Shown here piece after piece: positions 23,360 through 30,443 of a stretch of 31,333 bases of DNA. The notes beneath the pieces were generated by a model. The model was given only the letters and a program-made list of their open reading frames with translations. It did not search any database and was not told the DNA's origin. Positions within the stretch are counted from its first letter, which is position 1; the number at the start of each line of letters is the position of its first letter. Source of the stretch: Kordiimonadaceae bacterium. Lineage in GTDB: Bacteria > Pseudomonadota > Alphaproteobacteria > Sphingomonadales > Emcibacteraceae. Made by a program: the position numbers and the translations under genes. The stretch lies in contig JACKKT010000016.1 of NCBI GenBank assembly GCA_024236295.1, forward strand, positions 1 to 31,333, written 5' to 3'.

Positions 23360-24864
23360 GTTCTTGGTCCTTTAAATGTAGTTGTCTGTACATCTTCTTC
23401 ATCACCACCAAGTTGCTTTACTTTTATGGTTATATCAACACTATCATCATTCAGTTCTTTTCTGGGGATGGCAACATACAGTTTTAATGATCTTAACTTA
23501 TCTCTTGGCACTGATATGATCGGCGAACCATCAGCAGCAAATTCATCTGCATCTTCTGTCCGTAAAGTAATGCCGTTTATACCGCTTACTTCAACGATGT
23601 ATTTTTGCTCAGCGGTTGTTTTATTCATTATTTTTATTGTGTAGCCATTGCGGATGTCGCCGGAAGCCAGCTGAACAAAAAGAGGGTTCCTGTCCCTGAG
23701 AATATTTACATCTATCATCGATCTGTTAAGCAAAGTATAGAGCATGATAGCTCCGACCAAAACAAGAATAGTGCTATAAATTATGGTCCTGGGCCGCACT
23801 ATTCTAAATCTGTTTTCTTCACCTTTCTCGCGTCGCTCAAAATTTTTCAGACTGTCATAAGCAATTAGCCCCTGTGGGCGTCCAATTTTCTCCATGACAC
23901 TATTACAGGCGTCTATACAAAGTGAACACTGGATACATTCGAGTTGAAGTCCATCACGGATGTCTATGCCCATTGGGCAGACGACAACACATTGACGGCA
24001 TTGCACGCAATCGCCTCGTCCATCCCAGGATTCATTCTTTTTATGAGGGCCACGGGGCTCCCCTCTGTCATAGCGGTACATAACGGCTAATGTTTCTTCG
24101 TCCATCATAACAGCCTGAATACGTGGCCATGGGCACATATAGGTACAGACTTGCTCTCTGGCTATTCCCCCAAGAACATAGGTAAAAGTGGAAAGAAGCC
24201 CCATCCAAAGATAGGCGTCGAATGAAGCCTGATTATGAATGAGCTGATTAAAAAGTGTTGGGGCATCGGAAAAATAAAAAACCCAGGCACCACCAGTAAG
24301 GAGGGCTATTATTATCCATACAGTATGTTTCAGCACTCGTTTTGTAATTTTATCAAGGGACCACGATGATTTATCAAGACGAATGCGGGCATTGCGATCA
24401 CCTTCAAAAAACCTTTCCACGGCAATAAATAAATCAGTCCATATTGTTTGGGGGCAGGAATATCCGCACCACATCCTTCCGGCAGTGGACGTCACAAGAA
24501 ATAAAGCTATTCCCCCCATTATCATCAGGCCCGTAACGTAATAAACTTCCTGTGGCCAGATTTCTATGAAAAAGAAGTAAAATCGACGCCCTGCAATATC
24601 AATGAGCACTGCCTGATCCGGCATTCCTTCGCCGCGGTCCCATCTAATCCAGGGAGTAATATAATAAATGCCCAATGTAAAAAGCATCATGAACCATTTT
24701 ATGGTTCTGAATTTACCTTTTGCACGTTGAGGAAATATTTTCTTGCGCGGGGCATATAGAGATCTTTCTTCTGCCTTGTTAACAGCTTCTACATCAGCGC
24801 GCTTGACGACTTGTTCATCATTTTCAGAAACGGGAGTTTCGGCATTCTTTATATCACTTGCCAT
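23356..24864 (-). CDS. ccoG: CcoG (FixG/RdxA), membrane Fe-S protein for cbb3 assembly
   Basis: A 502-residue membrane protein. It has 'CGYSCPQTIWTDLF' and 'CTYMCPWPRIQ' cysteine pairs, and two ferredoxin-like clusters in the CVQCRQCVVVCPMGID and CIQCSLCIDACNSVM region. A C-terminal immunoglobulin-like domain is present (FixG_C, about 370-500). CcoG reduces copper for the cbb3 centre. It is the first gene after the 97-base gap with a large hairpin behind ccoP. Confidence 0.96.
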   Translation of the reverse strand: MASDIKNAETPVSENDEQVVKRADVEAVNKAEERSLYAPRKKIFPQRAKGKFRTIKWFMMLFTLGIYYITPWIRWDRGEGMPDQAVLIDIAGRRFYFFFIEIWPQEVYYVTGLMIMGGIALFLVTSTAGRMWCGYSCPQTIWTDLFIAVERFFEGDRNARIRLDKSSWSLDKITKRVLKHTVWIIIALLTGGAWVFYFSDAPTLFNQLIHNQASFDAYLWMGLLSTFTYVLGGIAREQVCTYMCPWPRIQAVMMDEETLAVMYRYDRGEPRGPHKKNESWDGRGDCVQCRQCVVVCPMGIDIRDGLQLECIQCSLCIDACNSVMEKIGRPQGLIAYDSLKNFERREKGEENRFRIVRPRTIIYSTILVLVGAIMLYTLLNRSMIDVNILRDRNPLFVQLASGDIRNGYTIKIMNKTTAEQKYIVEVSGINGITLRTEDADEFAADGSPIISVPRDKLRSLKLYVAIPRKELNDDSVDITIKVKQLGGDEEDVQTTTFKGPRT

Positions 24865-24891
24865 GATTTATACCCTGTTTATCTGGATTAT

Positions 24892-24930
24892 GTCATGGAC
24901 AGGATAGCCTCCCTAAATCCGATCCATGAC
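24892..24930 (-). other. Long intercistronic hairpin between ccoP and ccoG
   Basis: GTCATGGA (24892-24899) pairs perfectly with TCCATGAC (24923-24930). Inside, after a 2x2 internal loop, GGAT (24902-24905) pairs with ATCC (24917-24920). No T run follows, so it is not a classical terminator. Its place between the structural (NOQP) and assembly (GHIS) halves suggests an mRNA processing or stability element, but this is inferred. Confidence 0.55.
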
Positions 24931-24961
24931 GAAATCCCAGTTCTACATTAATATTCCAATT

Positions 24962-25828
24962 TTATTCACCGCCACCAAGACTGTGAATGTAAAGTGCCAG
25001 ACTCTTTATTGTCGCTTCATCCAGGCGCCCTGACCAGGTTGGCATGACACCCTTACGACTGTTAGAGACAATATCTATCATACTATCGCGGTCTGTTACA
25101 TAAAGTGTGATCGCATCGGTCAGGTTTGGGGCACCGAATTCACGCAATCCTTTGCCGTCTTCTCCGTGGCAGAGAGCGCAGTTATCGGCAAAAAGTATCC
25201 GACCACTTTCCGTTGCTGTAATTGTACTATCGGAAAGGCTCTGCACATATGTAACTACATCTTCGATTTCAGACTTGGTAAGCAGTTCATCTCTTAGAAA
25301 AGCGGGCATGTCATTCACCCGTGTTTCTTCATGTGTACTGCGAATACCAAAACTGATTGTAGTATATATATCTTCAAGTGTACCACCCCAGAGCCAATCA
25401 TCATCATTCAGGTTCGGATAGCCGGTAAAGCCGGCGGCACCTGTACCATGGCAGGGGGCACAGTTGTCGCCAAAAGCGGCCTTTCCGCCGGCAAGGGCAA
25501 AGGTATTCAGTGCATTGTCATTTCTGATTGTCTCAAGATCCATTGATCTTATCTTATCAAGAGTGACGCTTCTTTGTTGTGCTACATTATCCAGTTCATC
25601 ATTTAGTCTGTCACGGTTTGTTTCAGCAAAATACCCTTCATAATAATCTGTTATTAGTGGCCATGAAGGATAAAGAAACTGGTATATAAATGCCCAGATA
25701 CAGGTCACAATGAAGGTATATACCCACCAGCGCGGCATTGGGGTATTAAGCTCCTTAATGCCATCCCATTCATGTCCGGTGGTATCTACACCACTTACAT
25801 CATCTATTTCTTTTTTTAAATCTGACAT
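24962..25828 (-). CDS. ccoP: CcoP (FixP), dihaem cytochrome c subunit of cbb3 oxidase
   Basis: A 288-residue subunit with two c-type haem sites, CAPCH (C123, C126, H127) and CALCH (C217, C220, H221), and a membrane anchor near residues 35-55 (WWVYTFIVTCIWAFIY). Axial methionines are likely in 'VNDMPAFL' and 'GVMPTWSG'. It passes electrons to CcoO. It starts two bases after the ccoQ stop. Confidence 0.97.
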   Translation of the reverse strand: MSDLKKEIDDVSGVDTTGHEWDGIKELNTPMPRWWVYTFIVTCIWAFIYQFLYPSWPLITDYYEGYFAETNRDRLNDELDNVAQQRSVTLDKIRSMDLETIRNDNALNTFALAGGKAAFGDNCAPCHGTGAAGFTGYPNLNDDDWLWGGTLEDIYTTISFGIRSTHEETRVNDMPAFLRDELLTKSEIEDVVTYVQSLSDSTITATESGRILFADNCALCHGEDGKGLREFGAPNLTDAITLYVTDRDSMIDIVSNSRKGVMPTWSGRLDEATIKSLALYIHSLGGGE

Positions 25829-25830
25829 GA

Positions 25831-25980
25831 TTATTCCTCATCCAATAGGCTTTTAGCAGCATTGTCGAATTTTTCTTTGTTAGATGGCCAAAGGGCATAG
25901 GCTACCGCGATGATGAACATAGTCATCAGAAAAACGGCACCCCAACTTTGTGAAAAGCTTGATATTTCTTGAAATGTCAT
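25831..25980 (-). CDS. ccoQ: CcoQ (FixQ), small subunit of cbb3 oxidase
   Basis: A 49-residue single-helix protein beginning MTFQEISSFSQSW, with a helix at about 12-32 (WGAVFLMTMFIIAVAYALWP) and a charged tail ending DEE. Size, helix position and location between ccoO and ccoP are those of CcoQ, which stabilises CcoP in the complex. The stop TAA 25831-25833 is preceded by GATGAGG, which serves as the ribosome binding site for ccoP. Confidence 0.93.
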   Translation of the reverse strand: MTFQEISSFSQSWGAVFLMTMFIIAVAYALWPSNKEKFDNAAKSLLDEE

Positions 25981-25989
25981 TTCGCCCTC

Positions 25990-26724
25990 CTAACGGTTAT
26001 TTTCTGATTCATCATAGATTGAAAAATCAACGAGTGTGCCAAGCATCTGCAAATATGCGATCAAGGCATCCAATTCAGTGATTTCCCGTGGATTGCCGTC
26101 AAAGTCTCTAACCTGCGCGGATGGGTAACGTTCCATGAAGGCATCATAGCCGTCACTATTTTCATCCAACTGCGCTTTCAAGTCTTCTACAGCATTTTCA
26201 ACCTGCTCATCTGTATAAGGTACACCAATCATCTGATTGGTTTTTATATCCAGACCAATATTCTCATAGGCCAGTTTTGTTTCTGCAAGAAATGGATATC
26301 CTGGCATAATTGTCTCAGGTACCACAGAGCTAGGCGCTTTGAGATGCTCTCTGTGCCAGTCATCGGAATATTTATTACCTACCCTTGCCAGATCAGGACC
26401 GTTTCTTTTTGATCCCCATAGGAATGGGTGATCGTACATACTTTCAGCAGCCAGTGAATAGTGACCGTAGCGTTCCACTTCATCTCTGGTCGAACGGATC
26501 ATTTGTGAGTGGCAAGTATAACAGCCTTCACGGATATATATGTTCCGACCGGCCAGCTCAAGCGGGGTATAAGGACGAACGCCTTCCACTTTTTCAATCG
26601 TATTTTCCAGATAGAATAATGGAACAATTTCCACCAGACCACCAATTGACACCATAATGAGAATTCCAACAAGTAAAAGGATGGAATTTTTTTCGAAAAC
26701 AGCATGTTTATTTAATAATTTCAT
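25990..26724 (-). CDS. ccoO: CcoO (FixO), monohaem cytochrome c subunit of cbb3 oxidase
   Basis: A 244-residue subunit with one N-terminal helix (about 14-38) and one haem c site CYTCH (C68, C71, H72). 'IREGCYTCHSQMIR' is strongly conserved in FixO. An upstream GTG at 26727 is in frame, but the ATG at 26724 sits eight bases behind GGAG and gives the usual MKLL-type start. It follows ccoN by about 10 bases. Confidence 0.96.
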   Translation of the reverse strand: MKLLNKHAVFEKNSILLLVGILIMVSIGGLVEIVPLFYLENTIEKVEGVRPYTPLELAGRNIYIREGCYTCHSQMIRSTRDEVERYGHYSLAAESMYDHPFLWGSKRNGPDLARVGNKYSDDWHREHLKAPSSVVPETIMPGYPFLAETKLAYENIGLDIKTNQMIGVPYTDEQVENAVEDLKAQLDENSDGYDAFMERYPSAQVRDFDGNPREITELDALIAYLQMLGTLVDFSIYDESENNR

Positions 26725-26735
26725 CACTTTTACTC

Positions 26736-28406
26736 CTATTCACCGAGGGCTTGCGCGGCAATTGCTTTGGAAATATTTTCCGGAGATTGTTCGCCGGCAG
26801 TATGTCCAAGGATAGTGCGCCATAGATTATAAACCATCACCAGGCTTCCAACGATGAACAACAGACCACCTATGGCACGAATTATATAATAAGGCTGCAT
26901 TGCAGCTACTGTCTCTACGAATGAGTATTCAAGGAAACCAAGATCAGTATAGGCTCTCCACATTAGCCCCTGCATAATCCCGGAAACCCACATTGCGCAG
27001 ATGTAAAGAAGTATGCCAACAGTAGATACCCAGAAATGGATGTTGACCAGTTTCAGGGAATAAAGGCCTTTGCGACCCCATAACCATGGTGTAAGACAAT
27101 AAAGGGCACCAAAGCTTACATAGGCAACCCAGCCAAGTGCTCCTGAATGTACGTGGCCAATTGTCCAGTCAGTATAGTGACTGAGACCATTTACGGCCTT
27201 GATTGACATCAAAGGCCCTTCAAATGTACTCATGCCGTAGAAAGCAACAGACACAACAAGCATTTTCAGTACTGGATCGGTTCTGAGTTTATCCCATGCC
27301 CCTGATAAAGTCATGAGACCATTGATCATACCACCCCATGAAGGCATCCATAACATAACTGAAAAAGTCATGCCCAGAGTCTGTGCCCAGTCAGGAAGTG
27401 CTGTATAATGAAGGTGGTGAGGACCAGCCCATATATAAAGGAATATCAATGACCAGAAATGCACAATTGAAAGTCTGTATGAATAAATTGGCCGTTCGGC
27501 ACGTTTCGGTACAAAATAATACATTATCGCAAGGAAACCGGCTGTCAGGAAAAAACCCACGGCATTATGCCCATACCACCATTGGGTAAGGGCATCCTGA
27601 ACGCCAGCAAATAAAGTATAACTTTTGGGCTCAACCAATGAAATTGGTAGAGTTGCGTTATTTACCAGATGCAACATTGCAATGGTAACTATGAATGCCA
27701 GATAAAACCAGTTAGCAACATATATATGAGGCTCTTTCCTTCGCCAAATAGTACCAAGAAAAACGAGCAGATAGACAACCCATACTATTGTAAGCCATAA
27801 ATCCACATACCATTCGGGCTCGGCATATTCTTTTGATTGTGTTATGCCGAGAAGATATCCTGTAGCGGCCAGTACAATAAAAAGTTGATATCCCCAAAAT
27901 ACAAACCATGGAGCAATTTCACCGGCAAGCCGGGCTTTACAAGTTCTTTGTACTACATAAAAGGAAGTTGCAATTAGCACGTTTCCGCCAAATGCAAAAA
28001 TCACAGCGGATGTATGAAGAGGACGTAACCTGCCGAAATTTGTCCATGGCATGTCCATATTCAAAACGGGAAATGCAAGTTCCCATGCAAGTACATCGCC
28101 GACTATAAAACCTGCCAGCCCCCAAAAACATGAAGCTATTACCCCATATTTGACAATAGTGTTATTATAGTAAACACCAGACGGCGATGGCTTATGGTTT
28201 GAATCATTAATACGTCCGCCCAAATTAAACAGGGCAACAATACCAGCAAAAAATGTGGCAATTAAAATGAACGCATGAAATTGCATTGCAGCAGATGAAG
28301 TTTTTCCGGCGATTAGAAGTGCTAGAATTATGCCAACCGCCAAGCAAATTGTCGTTATAGACTGAGAAAGTCTGCTCACGACTGGTGGATTATTCTGATA
28401 GGTCAT
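26736..28406 (-). CDS. ccoN: CcoN (FixN), catalytic subunit of cbb3 oxidase
   Basis: A 556-residue haem-copper oxidase subunit with about 12-14 hydrophobic segments. Histidines for haem b, haem b3 and CuB are in 'RLRPLHTSAVIFAFGGN', 'QWWYGHNAVGFFLTAGFLAIMYYF', 'WAGPHHLHYTALP' and 'YTDWTIGHVHSGALGWVAY'. The frame is open to an ATG at 28469, but I prefer ATG 28406 (MTYQNNPP). It gives a normal length, and the extra 21 residues have no family counterpart that I recognise. The cbb3 family lacks the classical Tyr on helix VI, consistent with this sequence. First gene of ccoNOQP-GHIS. Confidence 0.97.
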   Translation of the reverse strand: MTYQNNPPVVSRLSQSITTICLAVGIILALLIAGKTSSAAMQFHAFILIATFFAGIVALFNLGGRINDSNHKPSPSGVYYNNTIVKYGVIASCFWGLAGFIVGDVLAWELAFPVLNMDMPWTNFGRLRPLHTSAVIFAFGGNVLIATSFYVVQRTCKARLAGEIAPWFVFWGYQLFIVLAATGYLLGITQSKEYAEPEWYVDLWLTIVWVVYLLVFLGTIWRRKEPHIYVANWFYLAFIVTIAMLHLVNNATLPISLVEPKSYTLFAGVQDALTQWWYGHNAVGFFLTAGFLAIMYYFVPKRAERPIYSYRLSIVHFWSLIFLYIWAGPHHLHYTALPDWAQTLGMTFSVMLWMPSWGGMINGLMTLSGAWDKLRTDPVLKMLVVSVAFYGMSTFEGPLMSIKAVNGLSHYTDWTIGHVHSGALGWVAYVSFGALYCLTPWLWGRKGLYSLKLVNIHFWVSTVGILLYICAMWVSGIMQGLMWRAYTDLGFLEYSFVETVAAMQPYYIIRAIGGLLFIVGSLVMVYNLWRTILGHTAGEQSPENISKAIAAQALGE

Positions 28407-28522
28407 TTTTAAACCCGTTTCTAAGATTAAATATTGTATTAAAGAGATATAATAATCTCTCCCCTCCATGATCCCATGAAAATGGAATATTACCTGAGTA
28501 GGCTTTTCATGGTATCAATTCA

Positions 28523-28536
28523 TTGACTTAAGTCAA
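28523..28536 (-). promoter_or_regulatory. Perfect FixK/FNR-type box upstream of ccoN
   Basis: TTGACTTAAGTCAA is a perfect 14-base palindrome fitting TTGA-C-N4-G-TCAA, the FixK/FNR/ANR recognition pattern. It ends 117 bases upstream of the ccoN start. The start point would therefore be near 28488 if it acts at -41.5. Low-oxygen induction of the cco operon is the obvious consequence. It also lies 199 bases upstream of the divergent small gene at 28735. Confidence 0.85.
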
Positions 28537-28734
28537 ATATACATGAATGGTTTATTCAAAACTAATAGAAAAAGCCTGTCTGAAGGAATTAACTGTGTAG
28601 GAGATTTCATAATATTTAAAATTGTAGTTTTTTATTTACGCGGTTTTTACTCTTTATATATATGTTAAAATCTTGTTGGACATTTAATTGATTAGTTTAG
28701 GCAATAAGTAACATGTTCGTTAAGGAGTAAAAGT

Positions 28735-28914
28735 ATGATTAATAGTGAAAGTAATATGAGTAAGTTTCCTATAAAAGGCGATTTTGAGTATAAACAAGAG
28801 TTGGCACAACAGTTAATCAAACGGTTTGGAGTTGCAGCAGCCAGGCAAACTTGTATCCAGAATAAATGGGATGAGGTATTGCGTGCTGTGAATATGGTCA
28901 GGGCTCATTCCTGA
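28735..28914 (+). CDS. Unrecognised 59-residue protein, divergent from ccoN
   Basis: ATG 28735 to TGA 28912-28914, behind AAGGAG (28721-28726). The product is MINSESNMSKFPIKG followed by a probable helical stretch 'ELAQQLIKRFGVAAARQTCIQNKWDEVLRAVNMVR', with one cysteine. The C-terminal half looks like the helix-turn 'N-x-W-x-x-V-L' pattern of some short alphaproteobacterial proteins of unknown role, but I cannot place it in a named family. A terminator-like hairpin follows at 28938. A second ATG at codon 8 has no better ribosome binding site. It is the only gene between ccoN and the AT-rich stretch. Confidence 0.65.
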   Translation: MINSESNMSKFPIKGDFEYKQELAQQLIKRFGVAAARQTCIQNKWDEVLRAVNMVRAHS

Positions 28915-28937
28915 GTGAATTAGTCTCATTAAAATAT

Positions 28938-28990
28938 AACTTAATGTTGATTAAATAAGATCAGCATTAAGTTTCAATTATTTTTTAATT
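28938..28990 (+). terminator. Intrinsic terminator after the 59-residue gene
   Basis: AACTTAATGTTGAT (28938-28951) pairs with ATCAGCATTAAGTT (28960-28973), 14 bp with one G-U pair, around an 8-base loop, followed by TCAATTATTTTTTAA. It starts 24 bases after the stop codon. The stem is AT-rich but long, and the T run is good. Confidence 0.7.
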
Positions 28991-29327
28991 TATCTTCCAA
29001 ACTTTGCAAAGGATTATAAACAAGGCGTGTTGCCCGAATCTATTTTCTTTAAAATATCGTAAACTGGGGGCTCAATCATTGATATTTTAAGCGTGATGAT
29101 CACATTTTTGTCACTTTTTTGTGATAATTATGTTATATTATTTCCTTAATGATATAATATAATTTATAAATTTAATATTATATAACTATCCATAAATAAA
29201 GAATTTTTATTTAAATCCATTTAATAATTCATCGTTATTTAATAACTTAAACTTACTGCGTTGATGTTTTTTTTTGTGTTTGTAACGAAGGAAGTCTTGA
29301 AATTGAAATGTGTTTTAGATAGTGTTT

Positions 29328-29370
29328 GCGCAGTCCGAGGTATTTGCTCCGAAAGGGCATGTGACTGCGT
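29328..29370 (+). other. GC-rich folded block inside the AT-rich stretch
   Basis: GCGCAGTC (29328-29335) pairs with GACTGCGT (29363-29370), 8 bp with one G-U pair. Inside, TGCTC (29345-29349) pairs with GGGCA (29355-29359) around CGAAA. A stem, internal loop and hairpin in a very AT-rich surrounding suggest a structured RNA or protein site. No T run follows on either strand that would make it a plain terminator. Confidence 0.4.
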
Positions 29371-29558
29371 ATTTATTTAAGTCGATAAAAATAATCAAAA
29401 CGATAAAATAAATATTAGCTCTGGTTTTAAAATATAATTCACATTATGATTAAAAAACCGTAAAGATTTTTAAGTAGAATTACTAAAGGGAATGAGTAAG
29501 TGATGGGGATAGAGGAAATAGGTAGGGGCAATTCTAGTGTCCGCAACCAAATTAATCT

Positions 29559-29576
29559 TGAACAATTGTTTGTTCA
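29559..29576. promoter_or_regulatory. Interrupted palindrome upstream of the DUF3450 gene
   Basis: TGAACAATTGTTTGTTCA contains a perfect 7-base inverted repeat (TGAACAA/TTGTTCA) with a 4-base spacer. It lies about 76 bases before the ATG at 29652 and upstream of a TATATT (29586-29591) that could be a -10. It does not look like a Fur box. The regulator is unknown. Confidence 0.45.
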
Positions 29577-29651
29577 CTCACTTTGTATATTAAATAACGC
29601 CACATTTAGTGGATCAACCATAACAACTCAAAAAAAGCTGTAGGAAGACGC

Positions 29652-30443
29652 ATGATTAAGCATCGAGTAAGAACGATTGTTCTTTCCGCCGTTGTTGCAG
29701 CAGGGTCCATATCGATGGGTACCTCTGCGATGGCGCAAACTGCATTAAGCGATGTTCTTGATGAAGGAATGTCCGCTAACAAAATTGCTCAAGAATCGCA
29801 AGCGCGAGTCAATGCAATTGTTGACGATACTGATAAGATTGTAACAGAATATAAAACCGTACTAAAAACAGTTGACGGTCTTAAAGTATATAATGCTCAA
29901 ATGGAAAGGTCCATTGAACGCCAAATGCAGGCAATGGAAGAATTAAGAGCTAACATTAAAAACGTGACAAATATTAAGCGTCAGGTGGAGCCACTTCTGG
30001 ATAGAATGGTAGATGGACTGGAAGATTTTATTAATAATGACATTCCTTTCCAGTTAGAAACACGCCTGAAAGGTCTTGGGCGTGTTAAAGATCTGATGAC
30101 TGACCCTAACGTTGATGCCTCCGAAAGATTTCGCAGTGTGTTCGAACTTTATCAGATCGAAAGTGACTATGGTCGCGTTTTCCAGGGTTATAAGCAAAAT
30201 ATGGTTGTGGAAGGCAACGAAAGAACAGTGGATATGGTCATGGTTGGTCGTGTCGCGCTTCTATATCAAACAACAGACGGTTTGATTTCTGGTGCCTATA
30301 ACAAAGCGACAAAAGAATTTGAAATTGTCGACCCAGCGACTTACAGAAAATCAATTAGGCAAGCGATCCGCATTGTTAACGGACAAGCGGCGCCGGATGA
30401 TCTACTTATATTACCAATTCCTGCACCGGAGAAAGCACAATGA
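29652..30443 (+). CDS. DUF3450 periplasmic protein of a TonB2-type operon
   Basis: A 263-residue exported protein with a signal peptide (1-28, ending AMA), then a long coiled-coil-prone region (about 40-115, 'IVDDTDKIVTEYKTVLKTVDGLKVYNAQMERS'), and a conserved C-terminal domain including 'ERFRSVFELYQIESDYGR' and 'VGRVALLYQTTDG'. This matches DUF3450, which is nearly always next to ExbB/ExbD/TonB genes and thought to aid TonB-dependent energisation. It overlaps the next gene by four bases (ATGA). Confidence 0.92.
   Translation: MIKHRVRTIVLSAVVAAGSISMGTSAMAQTALSDVLDEGMSANKIAQESQARVNAIVDDTDKIVTEYKTVLKTVDGLKVYNAQMERSIERQMQAMEELRANIKNVTNIKRQVEPLLDRMVDGLEDFINNDIPFQLETRLKGLGRVKDLMTDPNVDASERFRSVFELYQIESDYGRVFQGYKQNMVVEGNERTVDMVMVGRVALLYQTTDGLISGAYNKATKEFEIVDPATYRKSIRQAIRIVNGQAAPDDLLILPIPAPEKAQ

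Larger units (their letters stand above)
28991..29651. other. AT-rich stretch without a convincing gene
   Basis: About 660 bases lack a good open frame. Visible structure: a 10-bp inverted repeat TTAAAATATC/GATATTTTAA (29049-29058 with 29081-29090); ATCACA/TGTGAT (29099-29104 with 29120-29125); a GC-rich folded block at 29328-29370; and a palindrome at 29559-29576. The rest is long A/T runs. It probably holds the promoter for the downstream DUF3450 operon and perhaps a small RNA. Confidence 0.6.

Noticed and set aside
28443..28460. AGAGAT/ATCTCT inverted repeat in the ccoN leader
   Set aside because: Short, AT-rich and without T run or start-site relation; noted only as a possible leader hairpin.
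28406..28469. 21-residue N-terminal extension of CcoN from ATG 28469
   Set aside because: The segment has no ribosome binding site at a suitable distance and no counterpart in the family as I know it; the start at 28406 gives normal length.
29099..29125. ATCACA...TGTGAT as a CRP site
   Set aside because: The half-sites are in the opposite order to the TGTGA-N6-TCACA consensus and the spacing (15) is wrong.
29503..29643. 46-codon frame ending just before the DUF3450 gene
   Set aside because: It is in the promoter region and covers the palindrome at 29559-29576. The purine run AAAGGG is too far from the ATG, and the product (MGIEEIGRGN...) has no recognisable feature. Possible as a leader peptide, but nothing supports it.
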